Positions 1-11,987 of a DNA stretch of 64,000 bases are shown in pieces. The stretch spans positions 115,160,377 through 115,224,376 of the forward strand of contig CM045992.1 in assembly GCA_025175895.1 (NCBI GenBank). The letters run 5' to 3'. The first letter of the stretch is position 1. Each line of letters begins with the position of its first letter. The notes beneath the pieces are model-generated. The model was given only the letters and a program-made list of their open reading frames with translations, had not been told where the DNA came from and did not search any database. The DNA comes from Wurfbainia villosa (taxonomy: Eukaryota; Streptophyta; Magnoliopsida; Zingiberales; Zingiberaceae). A program made the position numbers and the translations under genes.

Positions 1-921
1 CCACAGTCATTGTGAGGAAAATAAATCACGAAGAATTCTATGAACTTTGACGTAGTGATCAAAATACGTCGAGATCATCTGAATAAAAAAAAAACTTTAA
101 ACCTCTTTCAAAATTGACTCTTATTTTATCCGTAAACTCCATCATATCTTAGTCACTACGTCATCCTCGTAGGGACTATTTTTGATAGATATCATATTAG
201 CATGAGAGAGATATAATGAACTTATAATTCAGTGACCTCCTTTATATACTTGTTCGTAATGTCAATGAAACCAAATAAAGGAATTGTAAACTCCTTAGGA
301 TTCCATCCCTACTTTACCCCTTAGAAATAATTTTTGTTTTGATTTGCACAGAATTTTTAAGTATTCGACTAATTCTGAAAATAATCCATCTGCTCCCATA
401 AATTTCTTATGAAATCTCTATTGATCACGAGCATAAATCTAAAAATAAATGACGACGAAATTCGATCTTTCAGAATCAATTATCCTTATAAAATTACCCA
501 ATATCGAAATCAAATCATACTCTGTCTTGCGAATTCAAACTCCAAAGCCTAATCTATCTAAGATCGCCCAATACAGATTTTTTTATATTCAACGCTGAAC
601 TGAGAATCAAACTATATCCGTCTGAAATATCCCAATCACCTCCGGAGGGAAAAGGTATTCCTCGCCAATAGATTACATTCCACCATGGAATCAAACGTAG
701 CAGCATTTGTGATGCCCTTTGTATCCAAACCAATGTGCCAATTTCTAACAAAGGAACGGCAGAACTGCCACTCAGAACAATAACCAAACGGAGCAAGCAG
801 TCCATAATTTTTTTTTTTTTATCAATCCGATCTATAATTCTTCAACATTTAATCCAAAAACAACGAAGATTCAGCTCGGTAGATCGATCGAGAAGACACA
901 AGTCAGACTGCGGAGAAACTG
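1..921. other. Sequence downstream of LSM6, no gene recognised
   Basis: The stretch just below 922 should hold the 3' UTR of the minus-strand LSM6 gene. A minus-strand open frame at 554-805 (83 codons) contains plausible protein-like segments, but I see no family motif and no convincing splice sites, so I do not call it. The rest is AT-rich with no recognisable element. Confidence 0.4.
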
Positions 922-2933
922 TCAAGCACCTTCCGCAAGAGTCCGTTTCGAAGTGCTTATGTATAGAACTGCATTAAGAACACGAAAGAGGTCAGTTAAT
1001 GCACATCGGCAAAATCAGGTCAAGGAAATGTAGATCCTCGCAAGTACCATTATTTCCCCTGATAAATGCATCGCCATACTTGTTTTTCAGCTGCCCATTG
1101 ACATACTCCTCTGTTTGTTCCATTGCAATATTCATATATCCATCCAGACAGGCAAGAATACCTACAATAAAAGAGAACCAACGTGGAAAATAAGAGGATC
1201 ATAATCTACACCGGTAACGACTTCAAATTCCTTCATCGGGAAAAAATAAACAACCATATTTCTCCATACATATGGAACCTTTCAAACTGACATAAAATAA
1301 CTGATGGAACAACTACCCAATATAAACAGGGCTAAGCTTAGAGCTGGCAAACTTTAACTATTCTACCCATCATCCAATTTATATGTTTTCCATATGTTCA
1401 GAAGTCAGAACCACACTTTTGTGGTGCATTTGGTTCATTGAACAAACATAGATAGGGAGTACAACGGTTAATCCTGGGAATAAAATAGAAAAAGAACTGA
1501 AAAAGGCATGGGTATCCTTTAATTTTGTTACTGTAATGGAATAGACATAAAATAACTACTTTCTGTTTGCTAGGCAGGAAAATTGTAATAAATACACGAG
1601 AACGAAGTAGAGTTTTTGCAATGACAAAGACATGCTAGATAAATAATTTGCCTAACTCGTCTTCTCCCGCGATCTGCTCAGCTAGTCAGTTCCATCTGAT
1701 CAATCAGACATTTTGATTACCCCATCCAGTCTAACCAGCCTGATTGGTATGTTCGGCCCGACTAGACTGACTACTCCCAACCAACTCAATTGGTAAATCA
1801 GCCCATCTTGCCCAACTGCCCTGAGTCGCACCTCCAACCTCATCTTCCTTATCGATCCACCTAATCTACCAGCCTTATCAGAATACGATTTGCCTGACCT
1901 GACCGACACACTTTGTTTGACTGGCTAGACCAGCTTCCCTAGCCTGCACAACTAGTAGCCTGCTTGGCTCTCTTATTAGTTCAACTAACTACCCAATTTG
2001 ACTTGCATACATGGATCAAATAGCCCAATTGGTCCCTCCAACTCACTAGGCCCAACAAACCCCTTCGACCACCTGATCTAGCATGTCCTTCTGGTCTCGA
2101 CTAGTCTGTTCCACGAGACAAGTCTGACCTGTTCATTAGACCCAACTAATCCTCTCTGCCCACCTGACAGGTCTGACCATTGATCTCTTTGGTCCACCTG
2201 ATAGGCCCTATGTATCTGATTGAGCCAATAGAATGTATTATTTGAAGGATAGAATAATAAGGAATAGTTATTGCTAGAAGAATAGTCATTTATTATGAAT
2301 TTAGAACAATCATTCCATGGGAATAGGTATTTCAAGGTCACTTTTGCAACCAGACATAGGATTGATAATTCTGTGGAAAATCATAGGGAATAGAATAGTA
2401 ATTCCCATGAATCAGCACACCATTAAAGTTATAGGCTATGGCCAAGGATAAAAGGGCCAATGGTAGTAGTCAAATTTTCAAACCTAGTTTCTTCAAGGTA
2501 AATCTGAAGGTAATATAAACTGCATTTTAAAACACTGTTATCCATCAAAACTTGCAAATCTCAACTAAGGACTCGCCTACATGGATTCTAGCCCCCCATT
2601 AAATTTTTATATGAAAGGACTTAAAAACTGACCATCTAGGTGAATTTGGAAGGAAACGGCATAGAATATTGGACATTAGTTTCCCTTTAACAACATATTT
2701 GGAGGAAAACAAGAGAGACATTGTTGAGGGGCATATGACTGCAAGTTAATGAAGGTAGAGAATGGTATCAAGTGAACTGAGATATAAACATGAGTGCAAA
2801 GGTAGTTTCAGGACAGAAACTATTCAATTAATTTCAGATGAGCAAAATACAACATGGGTAACTACGTATCATCTTCAACAATCAAGCCTTCAGCCAAGTT
2901 AACTAAAACATCATCACTAGAAGTGTATTAAAT

Positions 2934-2996
<63 letters not shown>

Positions 2997-3728
2997 TGAC
3001 GTTAAGTAAAATATCCAGCATCCCTTTCAAGATTCCAAAATCTGGAAAACAGATTTCAAGGGAAGTAGGATAAGGCCTGAAGGTTCAAGACCACTTACAC
3101 TCCATAACCACTCTCAGTAACTTGAAACTACCTGAATCAAAGAAATAGTTCAGAGATTTGAACAAGTTTTTTTGAAGATGCTGAACCCAAAAAACAATAA
3201 GCCGTATCTTTATTTTTTTTCCTACTTAACTCCAATAGGGTTTCCTATTTACATTGCTAATCATGTACAGCTCAAAAAAAGATAATGCAGTCTAAGATCA
3301 AAACCCAAGAGGTTGCTCATATAGGTGCACACTGTACACCATAATTTCTCCTGAAATCATGATGTTGAACTTAACAAGCTCAATCAATTGATATAGAGAT
3401 TCGCTACAAATTCTTAGGTAAGATTAGGGCACAAACCTACAAATTCATGAATGATCTGGCCTCTAAAACGAACAAACAAAGCGAAAAACGCAAACTTCTC
3501 ACATGAAAAGAGAAGTTTCCAGCGCAAAGAGGGAAACCCGTAAAAGGAAGAAAAAAAAGACTCCGCAGAGAGAAACAAAAAAAAGGAGGGGGAAGAGCGA
3601 CCTCGGTAATCGACCCCCGAGTTGAGCTTAACAACGACAGGACGGCCCCGGATCGACTTGAGGAAATCCGCCGGCGTCTTCACCGAGCCACCGCCTCCAC
3701 TCCCCTTCTCTCCGCCGGCGGTACTCAT
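922..3728 (-). CDS. LSM6: U6 snRNA-associated Sm-like protein LSm6, three exons
   Basis: LSm6 is a subunit of the heptameric LSm1-7 (cytoplasmic mRNA decapping) and LSm2-8 (nuclear U6 snRNA/splicing) rings. Coding exons on the minus strand are 3728-3602, 1161-1048 and 968-922, giving 288 nt and 95 residues; the Arabidopsis protein is about 91. Splice borders are GT-AG (CGAG|GTCGC, TTGTAG|GTATTC, AATG|GTACTT, AATGCAG|TTCTAT) and every junction keeps the frame. Exon 1 reads TPADFLKSIRGRPVVVKLNS, the N-terminal Sm1 signature, at residues 18-37. Exon 2 gives ACLDGYMNIAMEQTEEYVNG (46-65) and the Sm2-type stretch KYGDAFIRGNN. Exon 3 ends VLYISTSKRTLAEGA. A longer open frame starts upstream at 3875, but the ATG at 3728 matches the family start after a short Gly/Ser-rich leader. 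Intron 1 is 2.4 kb and holds repeats; intron 2 is only 79 nt. Confidence 0.93.
1415..2440. repeat. Degenerate repeat-rich insertion in LSM6 intron 1
   Basis: The centre (about 1660-2210) is a degenerate series of short units built on CCAACT, CTGACC, GACTAG and CCACCTGA, unlike the AT-rich intron around it. The flanks carry a GGTGCATTTGGTT-type sequence near 1418 and GGGAATAGAATAG-type sequence near 2385. The region at 32690-33668 in the eL32 intron has a similar layout in the opposite orientation, with GGTTGG-rich centre units, GGTGCATTTGGTTG at one end and CCAAACA at the other. That suggests a shared non-autonomous DNA transposon family, but I could not fix ends or a target duplication. Confidence 0.35.
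2937..2994. repeat. (AT)29 microsatellite
   Basis: A 58-nt uninterrupted AT dinucleotide run inside LSM6 intron 1. Confidence 0.97.
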
Positions 3729-5711
3729 CCCCGCTCTCGCCTCTTTCCAATACCTCCCCTCGGTTGAAGCTCCTGTGCCCGTTAAGCCTAACCCCCAAAG
3801 TGAAAACAAGAGTCCGGGTAAACATAACGTAGGTGCCGGATCCGAACGGGATCTGATCAGGGTCCATATGGTCAATTACTCATTGACCCGATTTGGATAA
3901 AAATTGTAACATCTCAAAAAAAAAAATCACAAATTGTTGGTTCAGATTTTTTTTTTAAATAAATAATTGTCGATTTCGACCATTGGAATCCGTTTCAGTT
4001 TTTATTTATTTATTTATTTAGTTGAGATTATTTAATTATTATTATTATTATTAATTATGAATTAGTGATGGTTATTCTTCAAATTACTCATTTTATTATT
4101 TTCACACCACGTTCTTTTTTTTTTCTCTTTAAATTCATTTTAGATTTTAAAAGGACAAAAAATTATTCGCTTCCAATGTAAATCTTGACAACATTTGATA
4201 AATGATAAATTAAGGTAACTTTCAATGGTTAAAACATAAGGTTCAAATATTGTATTTTTAAAATCATATGTTTTTACTAAATATTTCGAAAAAATAACTA
4301 AAAATATGTATAAAATGTAGCTATTGCAAAGTATCCTACCAATTTAAATTATGTGTCATTCAAAACGAAACAATAGAATTTAAAGTTGGATGTTCTGAAA
4401 TATAACTCTAATTTTTCATCGTCAACTCTTTAAATTTATATTATTCAATTGAGGTATCGGTTCAATTTTATTTAAATATGTTTATATTAAATTAAAAAAA
4501 TTATTAGTCAAATTTATTTCTATAGAATATTTTTCTTTTAATTTTGGATTAAAATACTCTCGAAGAACACTTAATTCAATTAAAAATTTGTAAGATAAAA
4601 AAAATTAAAGAATTAATAAATAATAAAATATCTTGTATATTATAATATTTAAATTGATTATTAACAAATTCATTCGTTTACAAATGTAACTTAATTAATT
4701 AAATTGATAATTTTTAAAAATATTTATTAACATATCAAATTTCCAATGAATCACCACATATTATTCACATCTCTTAATTATTATATTTAATTTTCTAATA
4801 ATATAGATTAACTTCTAAAATATTTTTAATATCATTTGATAATACTAGTTTTAATATTTGAAATATTGATTAATTTAAATTTATTTATTATTTTACATAT
4901 GCCATGTTTTAAATTTAGGTATTCAATATATATTAAAAAATTTAGAAAATCAAATTAAATCAATTAAAATTGTCATTTTTTTAAGATTACATTCTAATAT
5001 AATAAAATAATTGAATATATTTTGTAAAATTAATGAATTTAGATTAAAAAAATTTCCATTTGATATGCTAATATATTGGAATTATATATATTAATTATTA
5101 TAAAATTTATTTCAATATAGAGAATTATTATATTCATTTTTACAAAATATATATTTATTTTCATATCAATATAATATAAATAGTAATATTTATGAAATTT
5201 TAGAAGTATTTAATGATGCAATTGAGCAATAATATAGTATTTTTTTATTTTTCATTTAATTATAATAAATTTTTTAATATTATTTTAATTTTAAATGAAT
5301 ATATTATAAATAAATTTTTATGTCTTTACTATTGTATTAATAATGAAAATAAAATAGGAAAAATATTTTATTATATTTTTATTATTTATTTAGTTGTATT
5401 TACTTTAGATCCCAACTTAAATTAGATATTCTATGTAAAACATTAGTATTATGATATTTTAATTCCATTTGAATTTTTTTTTCTAATAGCGTTAATATTG
5501 TAAAGAATATTAGAAATAATTATATAATATTTATAAAGATTATAATTTAAAACAGGAATTAGAAATTAATATATCTAAAATATAAAATATTAGTAATAGC
5601 AAAAATTATTTTACAATTTCTTTTAATTTTAACAAAAAAGTGAAGTTTAAAACTTGAGAATTTTTTTATGACTTTTGTTTATTTTAGTGAAATAAATAAT
5701 GAGACATTTTT
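3729..5711. other. AT-rich intergenic spacer upstream of LSM6
   Basis: 3729-3900 is the GC-richer 5' UTR/promoter side of LSM6. From about 3900 the DNA is extremely AT-rich, with (TTTA)n and (ATT)n runs near 4005-4055 and poly-A/T tracts. The open frame at 5213-5425 codes almost only for Ile, Phe, Asn, Lys and Tyr and is a product of base composition. I see no gene. Confidence 0.6.
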
Positions 5712-5716
5712 TAATA

Positions 5717-6840
5717 TATTGGTGTAGGAGCACTTGATAAGTAAATTTAAGTTTTGATTATAACAAAGGTTCAAAGTCAAGTCATATTGTTATCTTATGT
5801 ATTGTGATAAGTGTGTAGGAATTGAATAGTTTTAGCTAAGATCGAAAACGTCAAGAGAATCAGATGCTAAGCAACAAGTAATTAAGCGGGTCAAGATAAG
5901 CTTCATATGAGGAGTGCTGCTAAGGACGCATCCTCGGTAAGGGGACAATCTTAGGCGTCGATCCGATTAAGACTTTCAGAGATATGACCGAAGTCGAGAT
6001 CAGACAGTCATAGCCTGTCACTATTAATAATAATTTTATATTGTGCTAAACTTGTAATGCATGTCCAAGTACATTTTGAGTGAGTCCAAGTGCAGTCGAT
6101 TCGTCACCTTGACTAGAGTTGTTACTTCATTTCAAGTGAGCCAAACGCAAAGAGTAGTCGACTGGGATGGACCCGCAGTCGACTGATCCAATCGATTGAT
6201 GAAGAACGAAAATAGACTGATGTGTGCGAACCAGCCACAACGTAAGTCATAATTTAGATTGGTCAAAGATGTCACCTCAAGATAAGATCCACTTAAATAG
6301 GATCTGGGTTTGAAGTTTTATCAAAGTTCTTGGTCTATAAAAGAAGACTCAAATAAAAGTTTCAAATTAATTAATACATATCATCTACTAAGTTCTACCT
6401 TGCTCAAAGTTCCCATCATACGATCGGAGAAGTGCTAAAAGAAGTGTGAGACGCTCAGGGCTTCCAGATCAATCATCGTACTCTTGCTATGACTCCGACC
6501 ACATGCTTCAACCTTTTATCTTAAGTCGGTATTTTTATATTGTTTCTTTTTGTACTTAAATATAAAGGATCGGTAATGTTGTTATTGATTCCTATCTTTT
6601 GTAAAAGAAATATATCTCTTACCTCTAACGAAGAAGAGACTTCTTAGTGACTCATCGATAACGATCTAGCATCGATGGGCCTTGGATTAGCAACCTTTCG
6701 ATCGTGAACCAAGTAAAATTAAATTGTGTTCTTTGTCTTTGTTTTATGCATCTTCCGATGTGATTAACTCTAATTTATAAAAGAAAAGAAAGTTTTAAAA
6801 TATACTATTCACCCCCCTTCTAGCGTATCTTGATCCAACA
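5717..6840 (+). repeat. 5' LTR (1124 bp) of the pol-less copia-like element
   Basis: It starts TATTGGTGTAGGAGCAC (TG worn to TA) and ends TGATCCAACA. A TATA box (TCTATAAAAG) lies near 6334, and the preceding 200 bp hold several GTCGACTG-type palindromes (about 6105-6200). A polypyrimidine CACCCCCCTTCTAGCG tract lies near the 3' end. Confidence 0.9.
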
Positions 6841-7080
6841 ATTAGTATCAGTGCAGGGACGCTCAGATTTGATGCAACCACTGGTTGAGTATTTTTTTTC
6901 TTTTTTCTTTTTGCTTATTTGATTTTAATTATTTTTTCCACACTACTAATCCAAGACCAAGATTTGGGATACTTTTTTTTTTGTAACTAACATTGCAAGA
7001 AAATGGATAAATCTATCATATCGAGGATTCAGAGAGAGAGTTCAGATTAGGACTCACAAGGTAACAAATAAAAATTTCAT

Positions 7081-7260
7081 ATCATATGTTCAAGTGCAGG
7101 GAGAGAGAACACTGCAAAAATAAGTGTCCTACTTATAAGACTCAGATAGCACAATCGGCGACAAAGGAGGCACCAATGACAGGAGCTCGGAGTAACAAAG
7201 AGCACATCATGTGCTTCAAGTGCAGAAGGTTCGGTCACTATAAAAATCGGTGTCCGTAGA
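7081..7260 (+). pseudogene. gag fragment with two CCHC zinc knuckles
   Basis: The frame starting at 7081 gives MFKCREREHCKNKCP, a damaged first knuckle, and then MCFKCRRFGHYKNRCP, which keeps the C-x2-C-x4-H-x4-C spacing, followed at once by TAG. Such twin knuckles bind RNA in the gag protein of copia elements. No capsid portion with clear similarity is readable upstream. Downstream (7300-8130) the DNA is Asn/Lys/Gln-coding and AT-rich, with QNNQNL repeats at 7610-7680, and looks like non-coding spacer. Confidence 0.75.
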
Positions 7261-9558
7261 GAAAGAAAAAGTCCATACAATTAGGGGATACGACTAAGGT
7301 TAGTAAAATTAAAAGTTTTGAGAATTTAAGTTTTAAAATACTTGATAATTTAGATAAAATGTGTGTTAAATATAGTAAATTAGTTGATTTGTTGTTCAAA
7401 AATAAAGGTCAATTAATTAACATAATTAATAATTCAACTAACAAAAAAATAAATAATCCAGATTTAATTAGTTTAAATAATAAAAATATTAGTGAAGAAA
7501 ATGATCAAATTAATTTAACCATTGATAAGATTAATCGAGAACTTATCAAATTTTTAGTATAATCAACATAGATGTGGATCAAATCAAGACTAAAGCCAAT
7601 CTAAGATTTGATCAGAATAATCAAAATCTAGATCAGAATAATCAAAACTTAGGACAGAATCATCAAACCCTAAATCTGATTAATCAAGATAATTCTAAAT
7701 TAAAAAAAATCTATTTTGAAAAATTCAAATTTAAAAAATATGAAATTAAATTTTTTAAAAAACTAAATCTAAATTAAAAAATTCTAAATCTAATTTAAAT
7801 CCTAATTTGAAAAATTATAATCCTATTTATAAAAATTCTTATCCCATTTTAATTTGAAAAATTCAAATTTAACTTAATTAAAAATTCAAAATTAGATAAT
7901 CAAACTAATAAAATTAATTATAATAGGGTATCATTTGATTATACACAAATTAATAACTTAGTAATTAAACCTTCAATTTTTAAAAATTCAACTAATAAAT
8001 ATATAGACTTGGGTTACAAGTTTAAGTTAACCAAAAATCAAGATCTTAAAATTTATAAATCTAATTATCATAGAGTATACTATAATTATGGAACAAATAA
8101 AATTCTATCTAAAAAACTAACTACTTATTTGAATTGATTGAATATGACATGCTCATTCATATTCATATCATGTTTAATTAATTATTAATTATCATATTTA
8201 ATTATATCATGTCATACATACTAATCTTAAATTAACTATGATAGAATGGTTAGATAGGAAATGATTAATTAATCTTGACAACATAGCATCACGACGTGGT
8301 GAGATGATAATATATTAGAGAAACAAAGTCAAGTGCATTCAGGTTGGATAAAGAGTATCTAGTTTGGTGCACTTAACTAAGTGGAACTAATGGAAACTAC
8401 CTCATCACATTCTAAATTAGTTAGACCAGAATTTGACCCTAAGTAAATTAAGTGTATAATTTCTTAAGTTGATTTTGTCTAAAGAAGTCGTCGTTGTTCC
8501 GATCAAAGAAGACCTCTGTGCCTTGCCACGACCTGGAAGTCCTCTTTTGAAATGTTCACTTAACTAACTAAAGGTTAAATCCGAATCTAACTCAAAGTTA
8601 ATTGATTTCTAAGACATTGAATTCATCTCACAATACATATAGGATAACTTGGTTGATCATGTAGAATGAGTGAGATGTTAAGGACAAAAAAAAAATTGAA
8701 AATAGTTTTGAAAATGATTTCAAAATTTACATATAAATATTTTCCTAAAACTATTTTTATTATACTTATTGATTGTCATGTTTGTTGTGTGTAGTTATAC
8801 TTAATTTTTGAAAAAAAAAATATTTTTCTTAAAATACTGATTAATTAACCAATACTAAGACTTCCAGATTCTTAGGTCAATTTTAGACCCTCTAGACACT
8901 TAGAAGAGTCTTTCTTATGATTAACAAGAAAATCCTATAGGCGTGTTAGATTTAGGGGATCAGAGATTCTAATAGAAAGATCAGTATTTATAGGAGTTTT
9001 TAAGGTATATTTGAAAAAATCATGATTTGAAATTCTTTCAAAATGTTCAACTTTTCAAAAATCAAAATTCGTTAAAATCAAAATTCTTTAAAAATTATTA
9101 TTGCAACTTTTGAAAATTAATAAGTCCTTACAAAAAATGTTAAAAGGTTGGAAGGTAAAATTTTAATCTAGGTTAAACATTGTTAGTGCAAGACCTAAGA
9201 AACCCTAAATTATATTTTTTTTTTAATGTCAAAGGGGAAGAGAAGACTTAAGTTAGATAAATTTAATATCTTTAGTTACCTCTAGTTTGGCATAACACAT
9301 ATTAGCTATTTTATTACACTAGTTTGTTAGACAAATTTAATATCTCTAGTTACCTTAGTTTGGGATAAGTCATATTAGAAGTTTTACTATATTATTTTTA
9401 ATATAAATCAAAGGGGGAGAGATGTTAAGTTAAGTTAATAAATTCATCAATTATTAAGGGTGAGTATTTCATGATTCATGCATTATTTTTCATTTTATTA
9501 ATGTATTTTTTCCTTAACTTTGAATTATATTGTCATAAATTAAAAAAAAAGGAGAGAT

Positions 9559-11061
9559 TGTTGATGTAGAGCACTAGATAATCAAACCTAAGTTTTGATT
9601 ATGGTAAAGGTTCAAAGTTAAGCCATTGCCATCTTATATGTTGTGATAAGTATGCAGAAATTGAGTAGCTTTAGCCAAGATCGAAAACGTCAAGAGAATC
9701 AAATGTTAAGCAACAGGTAAGTGGGCCAAAGTAAGCTCCGTGCGAGGAGTCGGTGGTAAGGACGCGCCCTCGGTAAGGGGACAACCTTAGGCGTCGATTC
9801 AACTAAGATTTCCAAAGGTATGACTGAAGTCGAGATCGGACAATCACAAACTATCACTATTAACAATAATTCAACAATTTACCAAACAACGTTCCTGAAA
9901 TTTAGAATTGCCCAAAAAGCACCCTATAGTTTCAAATTTACCAAATAGCGCACTTAATTCCCTTTTTACCCTTCAGAAATAACGCACTTAATTTCCGAAT
10001 GTGGTGCTGAGAATTCAAATCTCAGCACCACTGTGGTACTGGGATTTGAATTTCCAGTACCACAGTGGTGGAGCAATCTCAGCACCACCACTGTGGTACT
10101 AAAATTTGAATTCTCAGCACCACATTTGAAAATCAAATGCGCTATTTCTGAAGGGTAAAAAGGGAATTAAGTGCGTTGTTTGGTAAATATGAAAGTATGA
10201 GACGCTTTTTGGGCAATTCCAAACTTCAGGAGCATTGTTTGGTAAATCGCCGACAATAATTCTATATTGTGCTAAACTTATAATGCAAGTCCAAGTGCAT
10301 TTTGAATGATTCCAAGTGTAGTCGAGCCGTCGCCTTGACTAGAGTTGCTACTTCCTTTCGGCCGAGCTAAATGTAAAGAGTAGTTGATTGGGTAGGACCC
10401 ACAGTCGACTAGTCCAGTTGACTAACGAAGAAAGGCAGTCGATTGATGTGTGCGAACCAGTCAAAACATCAAGTCATAATTTGGATCGGTCAAAGACACC
10501 ACCTCGAGATAAGATCCACTTAAATAGGATCTGGATCTAAACCTTATCAAAGTTCTTGGTCTATAAAAGAAGACTCGAGCAAAAACTTCAAATTAATTAA
10601 TACACATCATCTGCTAAGTTCTACCTTGCTCAAAGTTCTGATCGTACAACCGGAGAAGTGCTAGGAGTGCAAGATGCTCAGGGCTTCCAGATCGATCATC
10701 GTACTCTTGCTACGACGCCGACCATGTGCTTCAACCTTTTATCTTAAGTCGATTTTTTTTTATTGTTTCTTTTGTGCTTAAATATAAAGGATCGGTAAGT
10801 TTGTTATCGATTCCTATCTTTTGTAAAAGAAACGTGTCTCTTATTTCTAATGAGGAAGAGACTTTTTAGTGATTGTCCATCGATAGCGATCTAGAATCGC
10901 TGAGCCTTGAATTAGCAACCTTTCGATTGTGAACTAAATTATGTTCTTTGTCTTTTATTTTCTGCATCTTTCGCTGCGATTAACTCTAATTTACAAAAGA
11001 AAAAGAAGTTTTAAAATACGCTATTTACCCCCTCCCCCCTCTAGCGTATATCCATCCAACA
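9559..11061 (+). repeat. 3' LTR of the copia-like element, interrupted by a MITE
   Basis: The LTR begins TGTTGATGTAGAGCAC and ends ATCCATCCAACA. It is 1503 bp because of a 380-bp insertion plus a 10-bp duplication; without them it is 1113 bp, close to the 5' copy. The TATA box (TCTATAAAAG) is near 10561. Confidence 0.9.
9873..10252. mobile_element. MULE-type MITE inside the 3' LTR
   Basis: The 380-bp insert is a near-complete inverted repeat. One end reads ATTTACCAAACAACG and the other is its reverse complement (CGTTGTTTGGTAAAT-like), with arms of about 150 bp meeting at a centre rich in GGTGCTGAGA/TCTCAGCACC. It is flanked by a 10-bp duplication ACAATAATTC (9863-9872 and 10253-10262), while the 5' LTR has the uninterrupted site. 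Long terminal repeats plus a 9-11 bp duplication fit Mutator-like MITEs. It carries no coding sequence. Confidence 0.85.
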
Positions 11062-11710
11062 TAATATTCTATGTTGATGATCGCAGAAGATTTGAAGTTT
11101 TTTCACTGCTCTATCGTAATAAAAGAAATTCTAACTTATCTAATATCAACTATTGTCATAGATAAAACATTTAATTCTAGATGAAATATATTAGATGAAT
11201 AAGAATCTATTTTATCTCCGGACTCTTTAGAAGTATAAGTTTTGTTTGACGATTAAATAAGAGTTGTAAAAGAATACAAATAATGTAATTTTTAGATGAC
11301 AAAATAGAAAATTTGATATCGAAAAAACTAATACTACATGAACGAAAAATAGAAATGATGGTTCTGAATCATAAATCATAATCGTCTTCGAAAATTAAAG
11401 TTGAGATTTGACATTCTTGAAATCGTCGAATCGATGATTTCGAACTATCGGATCGACGAATTTGAATCGTAGTCGAATCTAAGTGTTAATGAGTTGAAGT
11501 CTAGCTCTCACATCCAAATGAGCCTACCTAATTATGACACATGGATAGTTTGATCTACCTTAAACATGTTCGTCCTATCACCAATTAAAAAAAATAGTTT
11601 GGTATACGAAGCTTCTGTCATATGAGATTTCTAAGAAGAATCTATTATACACAATCCTATCTTATTTTGTAAGATGTTATTTTCCATACTCGAATCCGTG
11701 ATCTTTATTA

Positions 11711-11984
11711 GGGCATCCACAATGGTTGAGATATTTTTCCTAAATATTCATATTTTTTTTATGTCCACCTCATCAAAGGAATATTTCATTCTTTATTTTT
11801 CACAGTGATTTGGATATTTAAAAACATGGTATCATACAGGTGAGCACTGACGTTTTTTTTTAATTAAAAAAAAATAAAAATCACCGGGCACTTACAGCTC
11901 TTCAGCTCTTCCAACGGAGGAGATTTATAATTTGGGAATATTTAGAGAAATATCCTCTCCAAATATCTCCTAGTGCGGATGGCC
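11711..11984. mobile_element. Tourist-like (PIF/Harbinger) MITE
   Basis: A 274-bp element begins GGGCATCCACAATGG and ends with the inverse of GGCCATCCGCACTAGG, with further inverted similarity inward (AAATATT...). It is flanked by the trinucleotide TTA on both sides (11708-11710, 11985-11987), the target duplication typical of PIF/Harbinger. There is no ORF. It lies about 650 bp upstream of the GAUT gene. Confidence 0.75.
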
Positions 11985-11987
11985 TTA

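Larger units (their letters stand above)
5717..11061 (+). mobile_element. Ty1/copia-like LTR retrotransposon lacking pol
   Basis: Two direct repeats bound the element, 5717-6840 and 9559-11061, flanked by a perfect 5-bp target duplication TAATA (5712-5716 and 11062-11066). The 5' LTR ends CCAACA and is followed by ATTAGTATCAGTGCAGGG, a worn form of the initiator-Met tRNA primer site (TGGTATCAGAGC). A purine tract GGAGAGA precedes the 3' LTR. The 2.7-kb interior keeps two CCHC zinc knuckles of gag but no integrase, reverse transcriptase or RNase H, so this is a non-autonomous or deleted copy. Long LTRs, twin knuckles and the primer site fit the SIRE/Maximus side of copia. The LTRs are visibly diverged, so the insertion is not recent. 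Confidence 0.9.

Noticed and set aside
5213..5425. 70-codon open frame rich in Ile, Phe, Asn and Tyr
   Set aside because: Product of extreme AT content; no motif or codon structure.
7574..7777. Frame with QNNQNL repeats
   Set aside because: Lies in the AT-rich spacer of the pol-less retroelement; repeats reflect short tandem DNA units.
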